59,993 nucleotides of DNA. It comes from Planctomycetia bacterium. GTDB lineage: Bacteria > Planctomycetota > Planctomycetia > Pirellulales > JACPPG01. Numbering within the stretch: the stretch's first letter is position 1; each line of letters begins with the position of its first letter. This document shows, piece after piece, positions 18,066-29,297 of the stretch. The stretch covers positions 1 through 59,993 of the forward strand of contig JACPPG010000007.1 in the NCBI GenBank assembly GCA_016191115.1. The letters run 5' to 3'. The notes beneath the pieces were generated by a model. That model was not told the origin of the DNA and ran no database searches. It saw only the letters and a list, made by a program, of their open reading frames with translations. The position numbers and the translations under genes were made by a program.

Positions 18066-18366
18066 CCCGATTCGGCCGTGCGACGGGGCGCCGTTGACCG
18101 AGCTAGCGCGCCAATCCTCCCCGCCTGCGCATTGCGCGCATCGGGGTCGTGCGCGCCGGCGGCACGATCGCTGCCGTCGGCAACACTCCGCGCGGCACCC
18201 TCGCGTCGCCGCCACACTTGGCCCGCCGCGGCCTCTTTCTTCCTCAAGCCCAGAAGCCCGCGCACATCCGGCCCACCTTGTCCGCGGCGCGGGACGCTGG
18301 AGAATGCCTTTGGGCACCGTCGATGTTGTGTGTGTCTCGACCGCTCTGCGCCCCGCAGTGATCCCG
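18066..18366. other. Gap between rpsA and the sigma factor gene
   Basis: This GC-rich stretch of about 300 bp has no recognisable RNA gene. The sigma-factor reading frame stays open through most of it, so a longer N-terminus is formally possible, but the translated sequence has no sigma-like character. Confidence 0.3.
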
Positions 18367-19215
18367 ATGGCGACCACCATGCCGAAGACACGCCGAAGAA
18401 CCACCCCCGCCGTCCAGTCGCCCCTGGAAACCTACCTCCGCGAGATCAACGAGACCGCGCTTTTGTCGGCCGCCGAAGAACGCGAGCTGGCGATCTCGAT
18501 CGGGCTTGGCGACACGCAAGCCCGCGACCGCATGGTCCGCGCCAACTTGCGGCTGGTCGTCAATATCGCCCGCGGCTACACCGGCAAAGGGCTCGGCCTG
18601 CAGGACTTGATCGAGGAGGGCAACCTGGGCCTCTTGCGGGCAGTCGAAGGATTCGACCCGGCGATGGGCACCCGCTTCAGCACTTACGCCAGCTATTGGA
18701 TCAAGCAATCGATCAAGCGGGCCCTGATCAACACGGCCAAAACGATCCGCATCCCGGCCTACATGGTCGAGCTACTCTCCAAGTGGCGGCGGGCCACCAT
18801 CCGCCTGGCCGAGGAATTGGGCCGCACGCCCACGCCCGAGGAGATCGGCCGCGTGCTGGGCCTGCCGCGGAAGAAGCTGCCGATTATCAAGAAGGCCATC
18901 CGCATCTACAGCTCGACGCCGCAGACCGACCAGTCCGAGGCCGGCTGGTCGCTGTCGGAAATGGTCATGGACGAGCGGATCCGTAACCCGGAAGATGAGA
19001 TGGTCGAGGGAGACGACCTGACGCACGTGCTCGCGCAACTCGAGACGATGGACAGCCGCGAGGCGACCGTGCTGCGGCTGCGGTTCGGGCTCGACGACAA
19101 CGAACCGCGGACCCTCAAGGAAATCGGCGAGACGCTGGGCCTGACCCGCGAACGCGTCCGCCAGATCGAGACCGAAGCCCTGGGCAAATTAGCCACCGGG
19201 CTCTCCGGCGGGTAG
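18367..19215 (+). CDS. RNA polymerase sigma factor, RpoD/SigA family
   Basis: This sigma-70-family factor directs RNA polymerase to promoters. Regions 1.2 (SPLETYLREINETALLSAAE), 2 (RANLRLVVNIARGY, GNLGLLRAVEGFDP, YASYWIKQSIKRAL), 3 (RRATIRLAEELGRTPTPEEI) and 4 (LRLRFGLDDNEPRTLKEIGE, TRERVRQIETEALGKL) are all present in 282 residues. Region 1.1 is missing, as in many group 1-2 factors outside Proteobacteria. I chose the ATG at 18367 because MATTMPKTRRRTTPAV leads directly into region 1.2; ATG 18379 is equally possible and the open frame extends to 18094. Whether it is the primary sigma factor or a group 2 paralogue cannot be decided here. Confidence 0.9.
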   Translation: MATTMPKTRRRTTPAVQSPLETYLREINETALLSAAEERELAISIGLGDTQARDRMVRANLRLVVNIARGYTGKGLGLQDLIEEGNLGLLRAVEGFDPAMGTRFSTYASYWIKQSIKRALINTAKTIRIPAYMVELLSKWRRATIRLAEELGRTPTPEEIGRVLGLPRKKLPIIKKAIRIYSSTPQTDQSEAGWSLSEMVMDERIRNPEDEMVEGDDLTHVLAQLETMDSREATVLRLRFGLDDNEPRTLKEIGETLGLTRERVRQIETEALGKLATGLSGG

Positions 19216-19234
19216 TGGGCGCAACCCACAACTC

Positions 19235-19261
19235 TTAGCCCCCGGTGATTCACCGGGGGCC
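19235..19261. repeat. REP hairpin, left flank of the RAYT gene
   Basis: The palindrome TTAGCCCCCGGTGA followed by TTCACCGGGGGCC forms a near-perfect GC-rich hairpin. Its sequence is repeated in inverse orientation at 19797-19823, so the transposase gene is bracketed by inverted REPs. It also lies 20 nt after the sigma-factor stop codon and could act as a transcript end. Confidence 0.85.
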
Positions 19262-19277
19262 AACACGGCCGTGCGAG

Positions 19278-19781
19278 TCAACCATCGAAGGGCTCGATAA
19301 ATGCCCACGGCCGCGCCGCGCAGCCCCGTTCGACGTTGTGCCTTTCAACGTATTCGACTCGACGTCGCGTCGACTCTTCGTCGAAGCAGTACCGTTTGTC
19401 ATAACCGTCCGTCCAAATGGGACGGCCCGGACGCAGCCCCCATCGCACGGCATCCTTCGCGCACTTGACGACTCGCACAATCGGTGCTGACGAGCTGCCA
19501 ACGACGAAATGCACGTGCCATGATCGCACCGCAAGAGCGAGCATGCGCTGCCGCAGTCGTTCCACGAGCGCGGTGCCAATCATGTCGCCCACTGCATGAC
19601 ATTGATCCCCGCCGAAGACGAACGGCGTATGCTTCAGACGGCGCGCATCCCAATGTTCAAGTCCGGGGTCGGCGGGCATCACGACTCCCCTGTCGACCCA
19701 ACCGCGAGCATCGCCGCGCAGCCACGTGCCATACGTCGTCATAGTCACCATGATGGCAATCACTCGCGACATCGATGGCAA
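19278..19781 (-). CDS. REP-associated tyrosine transposase (RAYT, Y1/HUH family)
   Basis: This 167-residue single-strand DNA transposase of the IS200-like HUH superfamily is linked in known cases to the spread of REP sequences. Family features are TTYGTWLRGDARGWVDRG near the N-terminus, the HUH motif in SWHVHFVVG, and a C-terminal helix RRRVEYVERHN whose Tyr is the likely nucleophile. The catalytic set appears intact. Matching inverted REP hairpins sit 17 bp beyond its stop and 16 bp before its start codon. The ATG at 19769 (MSRVIAIMVTMTTYGTWL) is an alternative start. Confidence 0.85.
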   Translation of the reverse strand: MPSMSRVIAIMVTMTTYGTWLRGDARGWVDRGVVMPADPGLEHWDARRLKHTPFVFGGDQCHAVGDMIGTALVERLRQRMLALAVRSWHVHFVVGSSSAPIVRVVKCAKDAVRWGLRPGRPIWTDGYDKRYCFDEESTRRRVEYVERHNVERGCAARPWAFIEPFDG

Positions 19782-19796
19782 CTCGATATCCGCCAG

Positions 19797-19823
19797 AGCC
19801 CCCGGTGAATCACCGGGGGCTAA
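19797..19823. repeat. REP hairpin, right flank of the RAYT gene
   Basis: AGCCCCCGGTGAATCACC followed by GGGGGCTAA is the inverted partner of the REP at 19235-19261. Read on the minus strand the two share their first 26 bases. It sits between the RAYT start and the end of the FG-GAP gene. Confidence 0.85.
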
Positions 19824-19829
19824 GAAACG

Positions 19830-21128
19830 TCACCGGCCGACCGCGGCGTTCAGTAGCTTGGGCTGGGCCTCTTGCCAGCGCTCTTTGCCGACCGACTCGC
19901 GCCGGTGCATGAGCACGCTGGCGCCGTTCATGCCGCCGGCCGCCAGGTCCAAGAGGCCGTCCTTGTTGATGTCGTGGACGACGATCTGCCGGCCGATGCC
20001 GCTTTCGCCGTCGGCCTTGTAGGGCACCCAGTCGACCCCCTCCGGCGTGCGCACCAGCCGGAACCAGTACACGACGGCGCCGGCGTCCCACATCGGGCTG
20101 CGGTTGTGGTGCGAGTAGTAGGTCTTGCCGGTGATGATGTCCTTGAGCCCGTCGCCGTCGATGTCGGCCAGGTTCACCGAGTGCGGCTCGCTAAATACGA
20201 GGCCGTAGCGGTTCTGCTCCGGTTTGTCCCCCATGATCAGATGCTCGCGGAAGGCGATCTCGCCCCCCTCGCGGACCTGCTCGTGCCACGCCAGCCCGAA
20301 CTCGTGGGCCGCGAGACTGGTGATCACGTCGTTGTCGCCATCGCCGTCGACGTCGTAGGCGTACATCTCGGCCCCGCCGCTCTCGGCGAACTTCGCGGGA
20401 TGAAAGGCCCACCGCGCGGCCGTCTCGGGCGAAGCGGGCTGCTCGAACCAGCCGCTCTGCACGATCACGTCCAGCCGGCCGTCGCCGTTCACGTCGCCCA
20501 CCCCCAGGCCGTGCCCGAACGGCGCCGGCGCCACCTTCTCCGAGATGGCGTGGAACTTCCAGGCCGCAAGCGGGCGGGCGGGGTCAATCGTGGCGTAGCC
20601 GAAGAAGCCGCCCTGGCTGCACACGAGTTCCGGCCGCTCGTCGCCCACCAGGTTGGTGAAGTGCGGCGACTCGTTGCACACCGAGTCGAACACCTGGTGC
20701 TTGGCCCAGTGCTTGTCTTGCCCGCCCATGCCGGGGTTCTCGTACACGTAGGCCGGCGTGCCGGGGAAGCCGACGACGAACACGTCGTTCCAATCGTCGC
20801 CGTTGACGTCGTAGATCCAGGCGAAGAAGTGATCGGCGTATCGCTCGCGCGGCTGCGGCTTGGCCGGGTAGATCTCGCGCTTCTCCTCGAAGAACGGGCC
20901 GGCATACCAGTGCGGCCCGTACACGATGTCCACCTGCCCGTCGCCATTGATGTCGCCGGCGGCGATCCCTTCGGAGTAGTAGACGCCGCTGAGCCGCTGC
21001 CGCTTGAAATCGTGCAGGGCGAAGTCCTCGCCACGAGCCGGTTGGTCGATGCCGAGGCCATCGGTCAACCAGCCGAGAAAGGAGGCAACGAAAACGCGCA
21101 GGATAAAACGCGGGTGGCGGTGGGTCAC
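19830..21128 (-). CDS. FG-GAP/VCBS-repeat secreted protein
   Basis: This 432-residue protein has an N-terminal hydrophobic signal-like segment (FILRVFVASFLGWLTDGLG) and repeated calcium-binding-type beta-propeller blades, each with a D.NGDG or D.DGDG motif: AAGDINGDGQVDIVYG, DVNGDDWNDVFVVG, GVGDVNGDGRLDVIVQ, AYDVDGDGDNDVITS, NLADIDGDGLKDIITG and HDINKDGLLDLAAGG. That suggests six or seven blades. Such proteins are abundant and exported in planctomycetes; the ligand is unknown. It ends 7 bp from a REP hairpin. Confidence 0.85.
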   Translation of the reverse strand: MTHRHPRFILRVFVASFLGWLTDGLGIDQPARGEDFALHDFKRQRLSGVYYSEGIAAGDINGDGQVDIVYGPHWYAGPFFEEKREIYPAKPQPRERYADHFFAWIYDVNGDDWNDVFVVGFPGTPAYVYENPGMGGQDKHWAKHQVFDSVCNESPHFTNLVGDERPELVCSQGGFFGYATIDPARPLAAWKFHAISEKVAPAPFGHGLGVGDVNGDGRLDVIVQSGWFEQPASPETAARWAFHPAKFAESGGAEMYAYDVDGDGDNDVITSLAAHEFGLAWHEQVREGGEIAFREHLIMGDKPEQNRYGLVFSEPHSVNLADIDGDGLKDIITGKTYYSHHNRSPMWDAGAVVYWFRLVRTPEGVDWVPYKADGESGIGRQIVVHDINKDGLLDLAAGGMNGASVLMHRRESVGKERWQEAQPKLLNAAVGR

Positions 21129-21218
21129 GATTCATGCTCCTTGGCGCAGGCGCTTATGCGGATGCTCTTGACGGCATTGCCATTGGCCAAGATTCTACCC
21201 TCGCGACGAGCCGCCGTG

Positions 21219-21246
21219 TTAGCCCCCGGCGATTCACCGCAGGGCC
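21219..21246. repeat. Degenerate third REP copy
   Basis: TTAGCCCCCGGCGATTCACC followed by GCAGGGCC matches the REP flanking the RAYT gene but carries mismatches in the second arm. It abuts copy B of the 133-bp repeat, ten bases away. Confidence 0.7.
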
Positions 21247-21255
21247 ATTCTGTTT

Positions 21256-21388
21256 TTCAAAATGGCGAGGCGGGAAAATGGGACTGGCTCCGAGCATAAA
21301 CAGCGCAAGTCCTTTCAGATCAACGTTGCGTCTCGGTGCCTGTCCCACTTTCCCGCCGGTGCGCCGCCGGCAAGCTTGAATCTGTGAA
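21256..21388 (-). repeat. 133-bp dispersed repeat, copy B
   Basis: This is the inverted partner of 15960-16092, about 98 percent identical by eye. It carries the same imperfect inverted ends (GGCGGGAAAATGGGACTGGC on one side, GCCTGTCCCACTTTCCCGCC on the other). It lies just downstream of gyrB (stop at 21419), so it may sit in the gyrB 3' region. Confidence 0.8.
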
Positions 21389-21418
21389 ACGCCGCCACGC
21401 CAAAAAGCACCGGCCGCG

Positions 21419-24294
<2,876 letters not shown>

Positions 24295-24339
24295 TTGTCG
24301 TTAAATCCTCCACGCTTGCCTGCCGTGTCGGCCCGGTTA

Positions 24340-25455
24340 CTACCGATCCCGCGCCAAGGGCATGATCACGTACGCGTAGCCGTCGCCGGTCTGGCACACC
24401 GCCGCGCTCTCCGCATCTTTCAGCTCCAGCGCGAACGTGGACTCGGGTTCCAGGACCTTGAGAAAATCGCTGAAGAACCGCGGGTCGAGCGTGATCGACA
24501 CGGCCGCGCCGTCGTAGGCCACGGGCATCTCCACGCGCGACTGTCCCAGTTCCGGCGCCTTGCCCGCGAGCACCAACTTCCCCTGTCCAAACGTGAAATC
24601 GACACCGCGGCTCTCCTCGCTCGTGACGATGGCGGCCTGCCGGACGGCCGAGTAAAGCGGGCCCACGGTCAGCTCGATCCGGACCGAGTCGGGCCGCTTG
24701 GGGAACACGTCGCGCCACTTGGGAAATCGCCCCTCAACCAGCCGCGAGTGCAAGGTCGCACCGGATGTCTTGACGAGTATCTCGTTGGCCCGCGCGGCAA
24801 TGTGCACCTCGCCGTCGGGGTCGGTGAGAATCTTTTCGATCAAGTGCATACTGCGCGTGGGGACGATGGTCATGGCGTCGCCCGTGGCGTGCCCGCCGAC
24901 GCTCTGCGCGGGGGCTTCCATCATGGCCAGGCGTCGCCCATCGGTGCCGACCGCCGTCACCTTGTCATCGGTCATTTCGATGAGCACGCCGCCGAGCGCA
25001 TAACGGCTGCTCTCGTTGTCGGTGGCAAACGAGGTGCGGCGGATGATCTGTCCCAACACCCGCGCCGGCAGGCTGTGATACTTGGCCTCGGCGAACTCGC
25101 TTACCGCCGGAAACTCGGCCGGATTCTCGGCCGGCAGGCGGAACTCACTCCGCTCCCCCCGCACCACGACTCCGTGGCCGTCGGTCTCCAACTGCAACTT
25201 CGCGTCGGCCGTTTCGCGCAAAATTGACCCGAAGCGGCCGATGGGCAGCACCACGCTGCCGGCCGACTCGGACTCGACCCCCGGCACCTCGACGCGAATC
25301 CCCACTTCCAGGTCCGTGGCTACGATCACGCCCCCATCGGGCCGCGCATCGAGCTTCACATTCTGCAGAATGGGCTTAGGGCTACGCGCTGGGGCCACGG
25401 CACTGGCCGCCTGAAACGCGTGCAACATCTGCTCGCGATCGCATGTCAATCTCAT
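24340..25455 (-). CDS. dnaN: DNA polymerase III beta subunit (sliding clamp)
   Basis: This is the ring-shaped processivity clamp. Its 371 residues fit the family (E. coli 366). It begins MRLTCDREQMLHAFQAAS. The three-domain fold is suggested by RTSFATDNESSRYALGGVLI, DGRRLAMMEA and NEILVKTSGATLHSRLVEGRFPKW (read as separate pieces). It ends with YAYVIMPLARDR, matching the usual PMR/PLR-type C-terminus. It lies 45 nt upstream of dciA and 291 bp downstream of dnaA. Confidence 0.97.
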   Translation of the reverse strand: MRLTCDREQMLHAFQAASAVAPARSPKPILQNVKLDARPDGGVIVATDLEVGIRVEVPGVESESAGSVVLPIGRFGSILRETADAKLQLETDGHGVVVRGERSEFRLPAENPAEFPAVSEFAEAKYHSLPARVLGQIIRRTSFATDNESSRYALGGVLIEMTDDKVTAVGTDGRRLAMMEAPAQSVGGHATGDAMTIVPTRSMHLIEKILTDPDGEVHIAARANEILVKTSGATLHSRLVEGRFPKWRDVFPKRPDSVRIELTVGPLYSAVRQAAIVTSEESRGVDFTFGQGKLVLAGKAPELGQSRVEMPVAYDGAAVSITLDPRFFSDFLKVLEPESTFALELKDAESAAVCQTGDGYAYVIMPLARDR

Positions 25456-25746
25456 GGGTTCATCCCGACTCTGGGGTGCAAATGGTGAACACCAGGTGTT
25501 CTTTAAAGGAAGTTGTTTTGAAAGTAACAGTATTGGTCCGATCGTCCTTGCTGTCGGTAAGGCCGTGCCGTGTCGGCCGTAAGTTGTTTTTCGTTCCGAC
25601 CTTGCCAGGGGACCGGGAGCGCCACGACAGGTGTGGAGAATCCGTCAAGCGAATGTCGCCGGCCGGTCGCCTTCTGGCGATCGGTGTGTGCCGTCAAGGC
25701 ACTGCGGCGAACCCACGACACCGCCCGGTCGATAGCTCCTTTCCCC
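25456..25746. other. dnaA-dnaN intergenic region, candidate replication origin
   Basis: The dnaA-dnaN gap is a common bacterial oriC location. Visible here are one near-consensus DnaA box on the plus strand, TGTGGAGAA at 25632-25640 (one mismatch to TGTGGATAA), and a relatively AT-rich run at about 25499-25535. That is too few boxes to assign an origin by itself. The promoter of dnaN must also lie here. Confidence 0.35.
25487..25501. promoter_or_regulatory. Perfect 15-bp palindrome upstream of dnaN
   Basis: GAACACC-A-GGTGTTC is a perfect inverted repeat 31 bp upstream of the dnaN start codon. This position fits a regulator site near a promoter. It is not the Gram-positive LexA spacing (GAAC-N4-GTTC), so the regulator is unknown. 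Confidence 0.45.
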
Positions 25747-26847
25747 TCAACATTCCTTCGACAATGATTCCACAGGCCTGCGGGGTGATTCCCCTCCCCT
25801 TTGCGCCGCCTGCAATTGAAGCACGCTGTTCCGCAAGGTGGCATCGTGGGCCATCAGCTCCTCGGTCTTCCGGCAAGCATGAAGGACCGTCGAGTGGTCG
25901 CGACCGCCGAAGTATCGGCCAATGCTGCTGAGACTCTTGCCGGTCAACTGCCGGGCCAGGTACACGGCGACTCCCCGCGCCAAGGCGACGCCCTGTCGCC
26001 GCGACGCGCTGCGCAAAACAGAAACGCTCAAAGCGTAGTGCCGCGCGGTCTCCACCGCGATGTCGTGGAGCGTCGTTCGGCCACCGACGGGCCGGGTTTT
26101 CAGGAACCCAGCCACGGCGGCCACGTCGATTGCGCCCGCCCGACTATGTGAAGCCTGCAATTCGTAAACGGCCCCGCTGAGTTCAGGGGTCGACACAACC
26201 AGCTCTTCAGCCAACAGCCGCAGGGCCGCGTCCTCAATGCGCACGTCGCGCGTCTTGACGAACCGCCGAAGCAATGCCAATCGGGCTGCCGGACCGGGAA
26301 ACGCTAAGCCGATCGTGATTCCGGCCGAAAGGCGGCTCGCCACTTGCGGCAACAAGCGCGACGGAGTCGCCCTGCCGCGCATCGTGGCGACCACTTGTCC
26401 GCCGCCGTCGATCACCGCGTCCATGGTATGCAGGAACTCCACTTGCGCGACGAGCTTCTCGCCCAGCACGTCAATGTCATCGATCACCAACAGCGATGCC
26501 GCACGGATCGGATCACGCCATTCGGGCACGGTGTGCGAGGCGACCGCCGCGGCGTACCCGCTCGCAAACTCGCGGCCCGTCATGCTGACGGCGACCCTGG
26601 CCCCGTCCGTTGCGGCAAAGCGCTCGACGATCGCGCGCGCCACGTGCGACTTCCCAATGCCCGGCGGACCATACAGAACCAAAGGGTTGTAGGGGCACTC
26701 TGCTCCGGCGCAGAAGTCCTCGACGACGCGCACCAACAGCCCATTCTCAGGACCCGCCATGAAGCCGTCGGTGGGCGCGGCATGGCGGCCGGAACCGAGC
26801 GCGGAAGCCCCTTCGGCAAAGGGCAAAATAAGGGGACAAGTGGGCAC
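25747..26847 (-). CDS. dnaA: Chromosomal replication initiator DnaA, short form lacking domain I
   Basis: This AAA+ ATPase of 366 residues is DnaA-like. Walker A GPPGIGKS is at 60-67, Walker B is LLVIDDIDVL, and the domain IV helix-turn-helix signature is GRDHSTVLHACRKTEEL near the end. The usual N-terminal domain I (about 90 residues, contacts helicase and partner proteins) and most of domain II are missing: after a short leader (MPTCPLILPFAEG) the chain goes straight into the ATPase region (FMAGPENGLLVRVVEDF). Only 49 bp separate its start from the cysteine desulfurase gene, so a longer N-terminus would overlap that gene. Gene order dnaA-dnaN-dciA-gyrB supports true replication initiator function over a Hda-like paralogue, since domain IV is present. 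Confidence 0.88.
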   Translation of the reverse strand: MPTCPLILPFAEGASALGSGRHAAPTDGFMAGPENGLLVRVVEDFCAGAECPYNPLVLYGPPGIGKSHVARAIVERFAATDGARVAVSMTGREFASGYAAAVASHTVPEWRDPIRAASLLVIDDIDVLGEKLVAQVEFLHTMDAVIDGGGQVVATMRGRATPSRLLPQVASRLSAGITIGLAFPGPAARLALLRRFVKTRDVRIEDAALRLLAEELVVSTPELSGAVYELQASHSRAGAIDVAAVAGFLKTRPVGGRTTLHDIAVETARHYALSVSVLRSASRRQGVALARGVAVYLARQLTGKSLSSIGRYFGGRDHSTVLHACRKTEELMAHDATLRNSVLQLQAAQRGGESPRRPVESLSKEC

Positions 26848-26896
26848 GAGAGGGAGGCCTGGATGTTGCGGGAATCGTTCGCCAAAAAACAGGCCG

Positions 26897-28102
26897 TCAT
26901 TCTAACAAAATCGACCCTAGCCGGCGACCGCCAAACGCCTTTTTTCGCGGGGATTTTCCCGCCCGCAAATCATTGCAAACATTCAAGATGCGGCGCGCGG
27001 CCTCGACGACCTCTTCGGCCGTGGTCTGCTGCCCGACACTGAACCGCAACGCCCCCCCCAGAACCGTCTTCGGACAGCCCATTGCCACCAGCGTTGGCGA
27101 GGGCTCGGGCGAGCCGCTGGCACAGGCGCTCCCCGTGGAGCACGCCACGCCGGCAAGGTCCAGCGCCATCACAAGCGCCTGCCGATCCAGGCCGGGGAAC
27201 GCGACGTTGCTCGTGTGGGGCAGCCGGGGAGCCCCGCCTCCGTTCACTACCAGCTCGGGCCATCCGCCCCGTAAGGCCGACTCGAAAACGTCCCGAAGAT
27301 CCGTCAGCCGGTCCGCAATGGCATTCCGGTCCGCATGCCAGCATTCGAGCGCCGCCTGCATTCCCACCGCCAATGCGACCGGCTCGGTGCCGGGTCGCAA
27401 TCCGCCTTGCTGAAATCCGCCGTGCAGTTGCGGCTCAAGCGCCACATCGTGGCGGAGAATCAGCGCCCCCACCCCCTGCGGCCCGTGGAATTTGTGGGCG
27501 CTGACGGTCATCGCGGCGACGTGCAAAGCGCGAAAGTCGACTGGCAGCTTGCCAGCCACCTGCACGGCGTCGGTATGCAGCGGCACGCCGCGGTCGGCGC
27601 AGTAGCGCGCGGCGCGCGCGACGGGTTGCAACACGCCGGTCTCGTTGTTCCCCAGCACGATGCTCGCTAACCGCGTATCGGCGCGAATCGTGTCCTGCAG
27701 CCGATCGACATCGACGACACCCTGGGCCGATACGGGAAGGGTTTCCACGTCCCATCCGAGGCATCGCAAATGGCTAGCGGCGCCTGCCACCGACGGGTGT
27801 TCAATGGCGGACAGAATCGCATGCGCCGGAGTGCCGCCGGCGAGGCCGAGAATCGCCAAATTGTTGCCTTCGGTCCCACCGCTCGTGAAGATGACCTGGT
27901 CGGACCGCGAGCTGCCGCACTCGGCCCCCAGTAGCGACGCCAGCGACTCGCGGGCCGTGTCGAGGGCCTGCCGCGCCCTCCGTCCTGCCGCGTGCTGGCT
28001 GGCCGCGTTGCCGGGACCGCTCGCGTAGGAGCGGGCCATGGCCTCGGCAACGCGAGGGAGCACCGGCGTCGTGGCGTTGTTGTCGAGATAGATACGGCTC
28101 AT
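26897..28102 (-). CDS. iscS: Cysteine desulfurase (IscS/NifS family)
   Basis: This PLP-dependent enzyme releases sulfur from cysteine for iron-sulfur clusters and other thio-cofactors. It begins MSRIYLDNNATTPV. The PLP lysine lies in TVSAHKFHGPQG near residue 204, FTSGGTEGNNLAILG binds the cofactor phosphate, and the persulfide Cys is in CSTGSACASGSPEPS near residue 322. The 401-residue length is normal. It lies directly upstream of dnaA on the same strand; no iscU or iscR is adjacent. Confidence 0.92.
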   Translation of the reverse strand: MSRIYLDNNATTPVLPRVAEAMARSYASGPGNAASQHAAGRRARQALDTARESLASLLGAECGSSRSDQVIFTSGGTEGNNLAILGLAGGTPAHAILSAIEHPSVAGAASHLRCLGWDVETLPVSAQGVVDVDRLQDTIRADTRLASIVLGNNETGVLQPVARAARYCADRGVPLHTDAVQVAGKLPVDFRALHVAAMTVSAHKFHGPQGVGALILRHDVALEPQLHGGFQQGGLRPGTEPVALAVGMQAALECWHADRNAIADRLTDLRDVFESALRGGWPELVVNGGGAPRLPHTSNVAFPGLDRQALVMALDLAGVACSTGSACASGSPEPSPTLVAMGCPKTVLGGALRFSVGQQTTAEEVVEAARRILNVCNDLRAGKSPRKKAFGGRRLGSILLE

Positions 28103-28347
28103 GCGAATAGGCTAATCCGTTCGAGATTATAACGCTCAGGCCGACCGAGACTTGGAGCGTTTGTGTGCCCTACGACGGCGGCGCTCGCCGCTGCGCGCAG
28201 CGGGAGGTCTACCCCACCGGCCGATTGCCATTGCCGCAGTCTGGGGGCCTTCTGTATCATCCGCACCGTTTTCACCCGTCCAGTTTCGGCGCTAACGCCC
28301 TGGGTGGAAACGGTTTGTGACACGCACCGGCAAGGAACCTGGTTTCC
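28103..28347. other. Divergent intergenic region
   Basis: This 245-bp region lies between the divergent cysteine desulfurase and hypothetical genes. An imperfect stem (GTTTTCACCC near 28268 with GGGTGGAAAC near 28303) is present about 35 bp before the hypothetical gene. No RNA gene or clear promoter was found. Confidence 0.3.
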
Positions 28348-29025
28348 ATGCAATCATCGGCTGTGGTGACGCTTCGCGCCTTGGTCATGCTGCTGTGCCT
28401 CGTGCTGGTGCCATTGGCGGCGATTTTCGGCTCGTCGCTTCCCACGATCATTCGCTCTGTCGTCCAAGGGCGGGGGATTCCGCAACCGGAGGCGACCTCG
28501 AAAAGCAACGACCCTCAGCACGGCTATGGCGAGGCGCCAAGCTTCGCTCCCGTGCAAGACCAGCCGCAGGGGGCCGCTGTGCAAGTTGCTGGGCCTGCTC
28601 GCCAAGGCGGCGCACCGCCTCTTTGGTCGACCGGTGGATCGCCCCGCGCGGGCGCAGCGGAGGCGAGCCATGGACCGGACCACGACCCCGCGCCGCCGGC
28701 GACGGCCGACCCGCGCGGGAGCCCGCTTAGTGGCGGTGCCAACGAAGCCCCCCCCGCGCGGATTGCGAACGGCGCAGCCCTCCCCGCAGCGCGCAGCGAC
28801 TCCTTCCCGCAGATTGAGCGGCGACTCCGTGAGCTGGGCGCGACGTACTACTTGCTAGAGACCTGGGGAAATACAGGGCAGCTCTACCGGTTCCACTGCA
28901 AGATGGCGATCGCCGGAAATCCCAGTTACACGCGCCCGTTCGAGGCCACGGAGGGCGAACCGCTCCGGGCGATGGCGCGCGTCCTCGACCAGGTCGAGCA
29001 GTGGCGCTCAGCACGCCAGCCCTAG
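28348..29025 (+). CDS. Conserved hypothetical protein with N-terminal membrane anchor
   Basis: This 225-residue protein has an N-terminal hydrophobic segment at about 10-30 (LVMLLCLVLVPLAAIFGSSL) acting as signal or anchor. A low-complexity Pro/Ala/Gly-rich linker follows, then a compact C-terminal domain of about 70 residues (RRLRELGATYYLLETWGN, LYRFHCKMAIAGNPSYTRPF, and a final helix). I recognise the C-terminal domain only as a planctomycete-type conserved hypothetical; no function is known to me. The rho-independent terminator at about 29176 lies downstream. Confidence 0.75.
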   Translation: MQSSAVVTLRALVMLLCLVLVPLAAIFGSSLPTIIRSVVQGRGIPQPEATSKSNDPQHGYGEAPSFAPVQDQPQGAAVQVAGPARQGGAPPLWSTGGSPRAGAAEASHGPDHDPAPPATADPRGSPLSGGANEAPPARIANGAALPAARSDSFPQIERRLRELGATYYLLETWGNTGQLYRFHCKMAIAGNPSYTRPFEATEGEPLRAMARVLDQVEQWRSARQP

Positions 29026-29175
29026 ACCGCAACGTCCTTCCGACGGAAGATTTACGTGGCGGACGCCCGTAAATCTATCGGGCATGGCAGGAGGGCTTGC
29101 CAGAAGCCCCCAGCTCTGCATACTGTGGCGGCAGCAATGGGAGCAATTTGGGCGATTGAGCTAGTTCGGCGAAGC

Positions 29176-29207
29176 CACCGGCGGACGACACGCGCGGTGG
29201 TTTTTGA
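29176..29207 (+). terminator. Rho-independent terminator
   Basis: Stem CCACCG with CGGTGG around a GC-rich loop, followed by TTTTT, forms an intrinsic terminator reading on the plus strand about 150 nt after the hypothetical gene at 28348-29025. A second hairpin (GATTTACG paired with CGTAAATC) lies at about 29048-29074. Confidence 0.6.
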
Positions 29208-29297
29208 TTCCCTGGATGCCCGTTGAACTTCAGCTTGCACGAGTTGCCTTTAGGGCGCGGATAGACATCGAACGAGAGGAGGGGGCTGGGCGAGCGA

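Noticed and set aside
18094..18366. N-terminal extension of the sigma factor (region 1.1)
   Set aside because: The frame is open but translates to Arg/Pro/Ala-rich sequence without acidic region 1.1 character.
25487..25501. LexA box reading of the dnaN palindrome
   Set aside because: Spacing between GAAC and GTTC is 7, not the 4 of Gram-positive LexA sites, and the arms are inverted, unlike alphaproteobacterial direct repeats.
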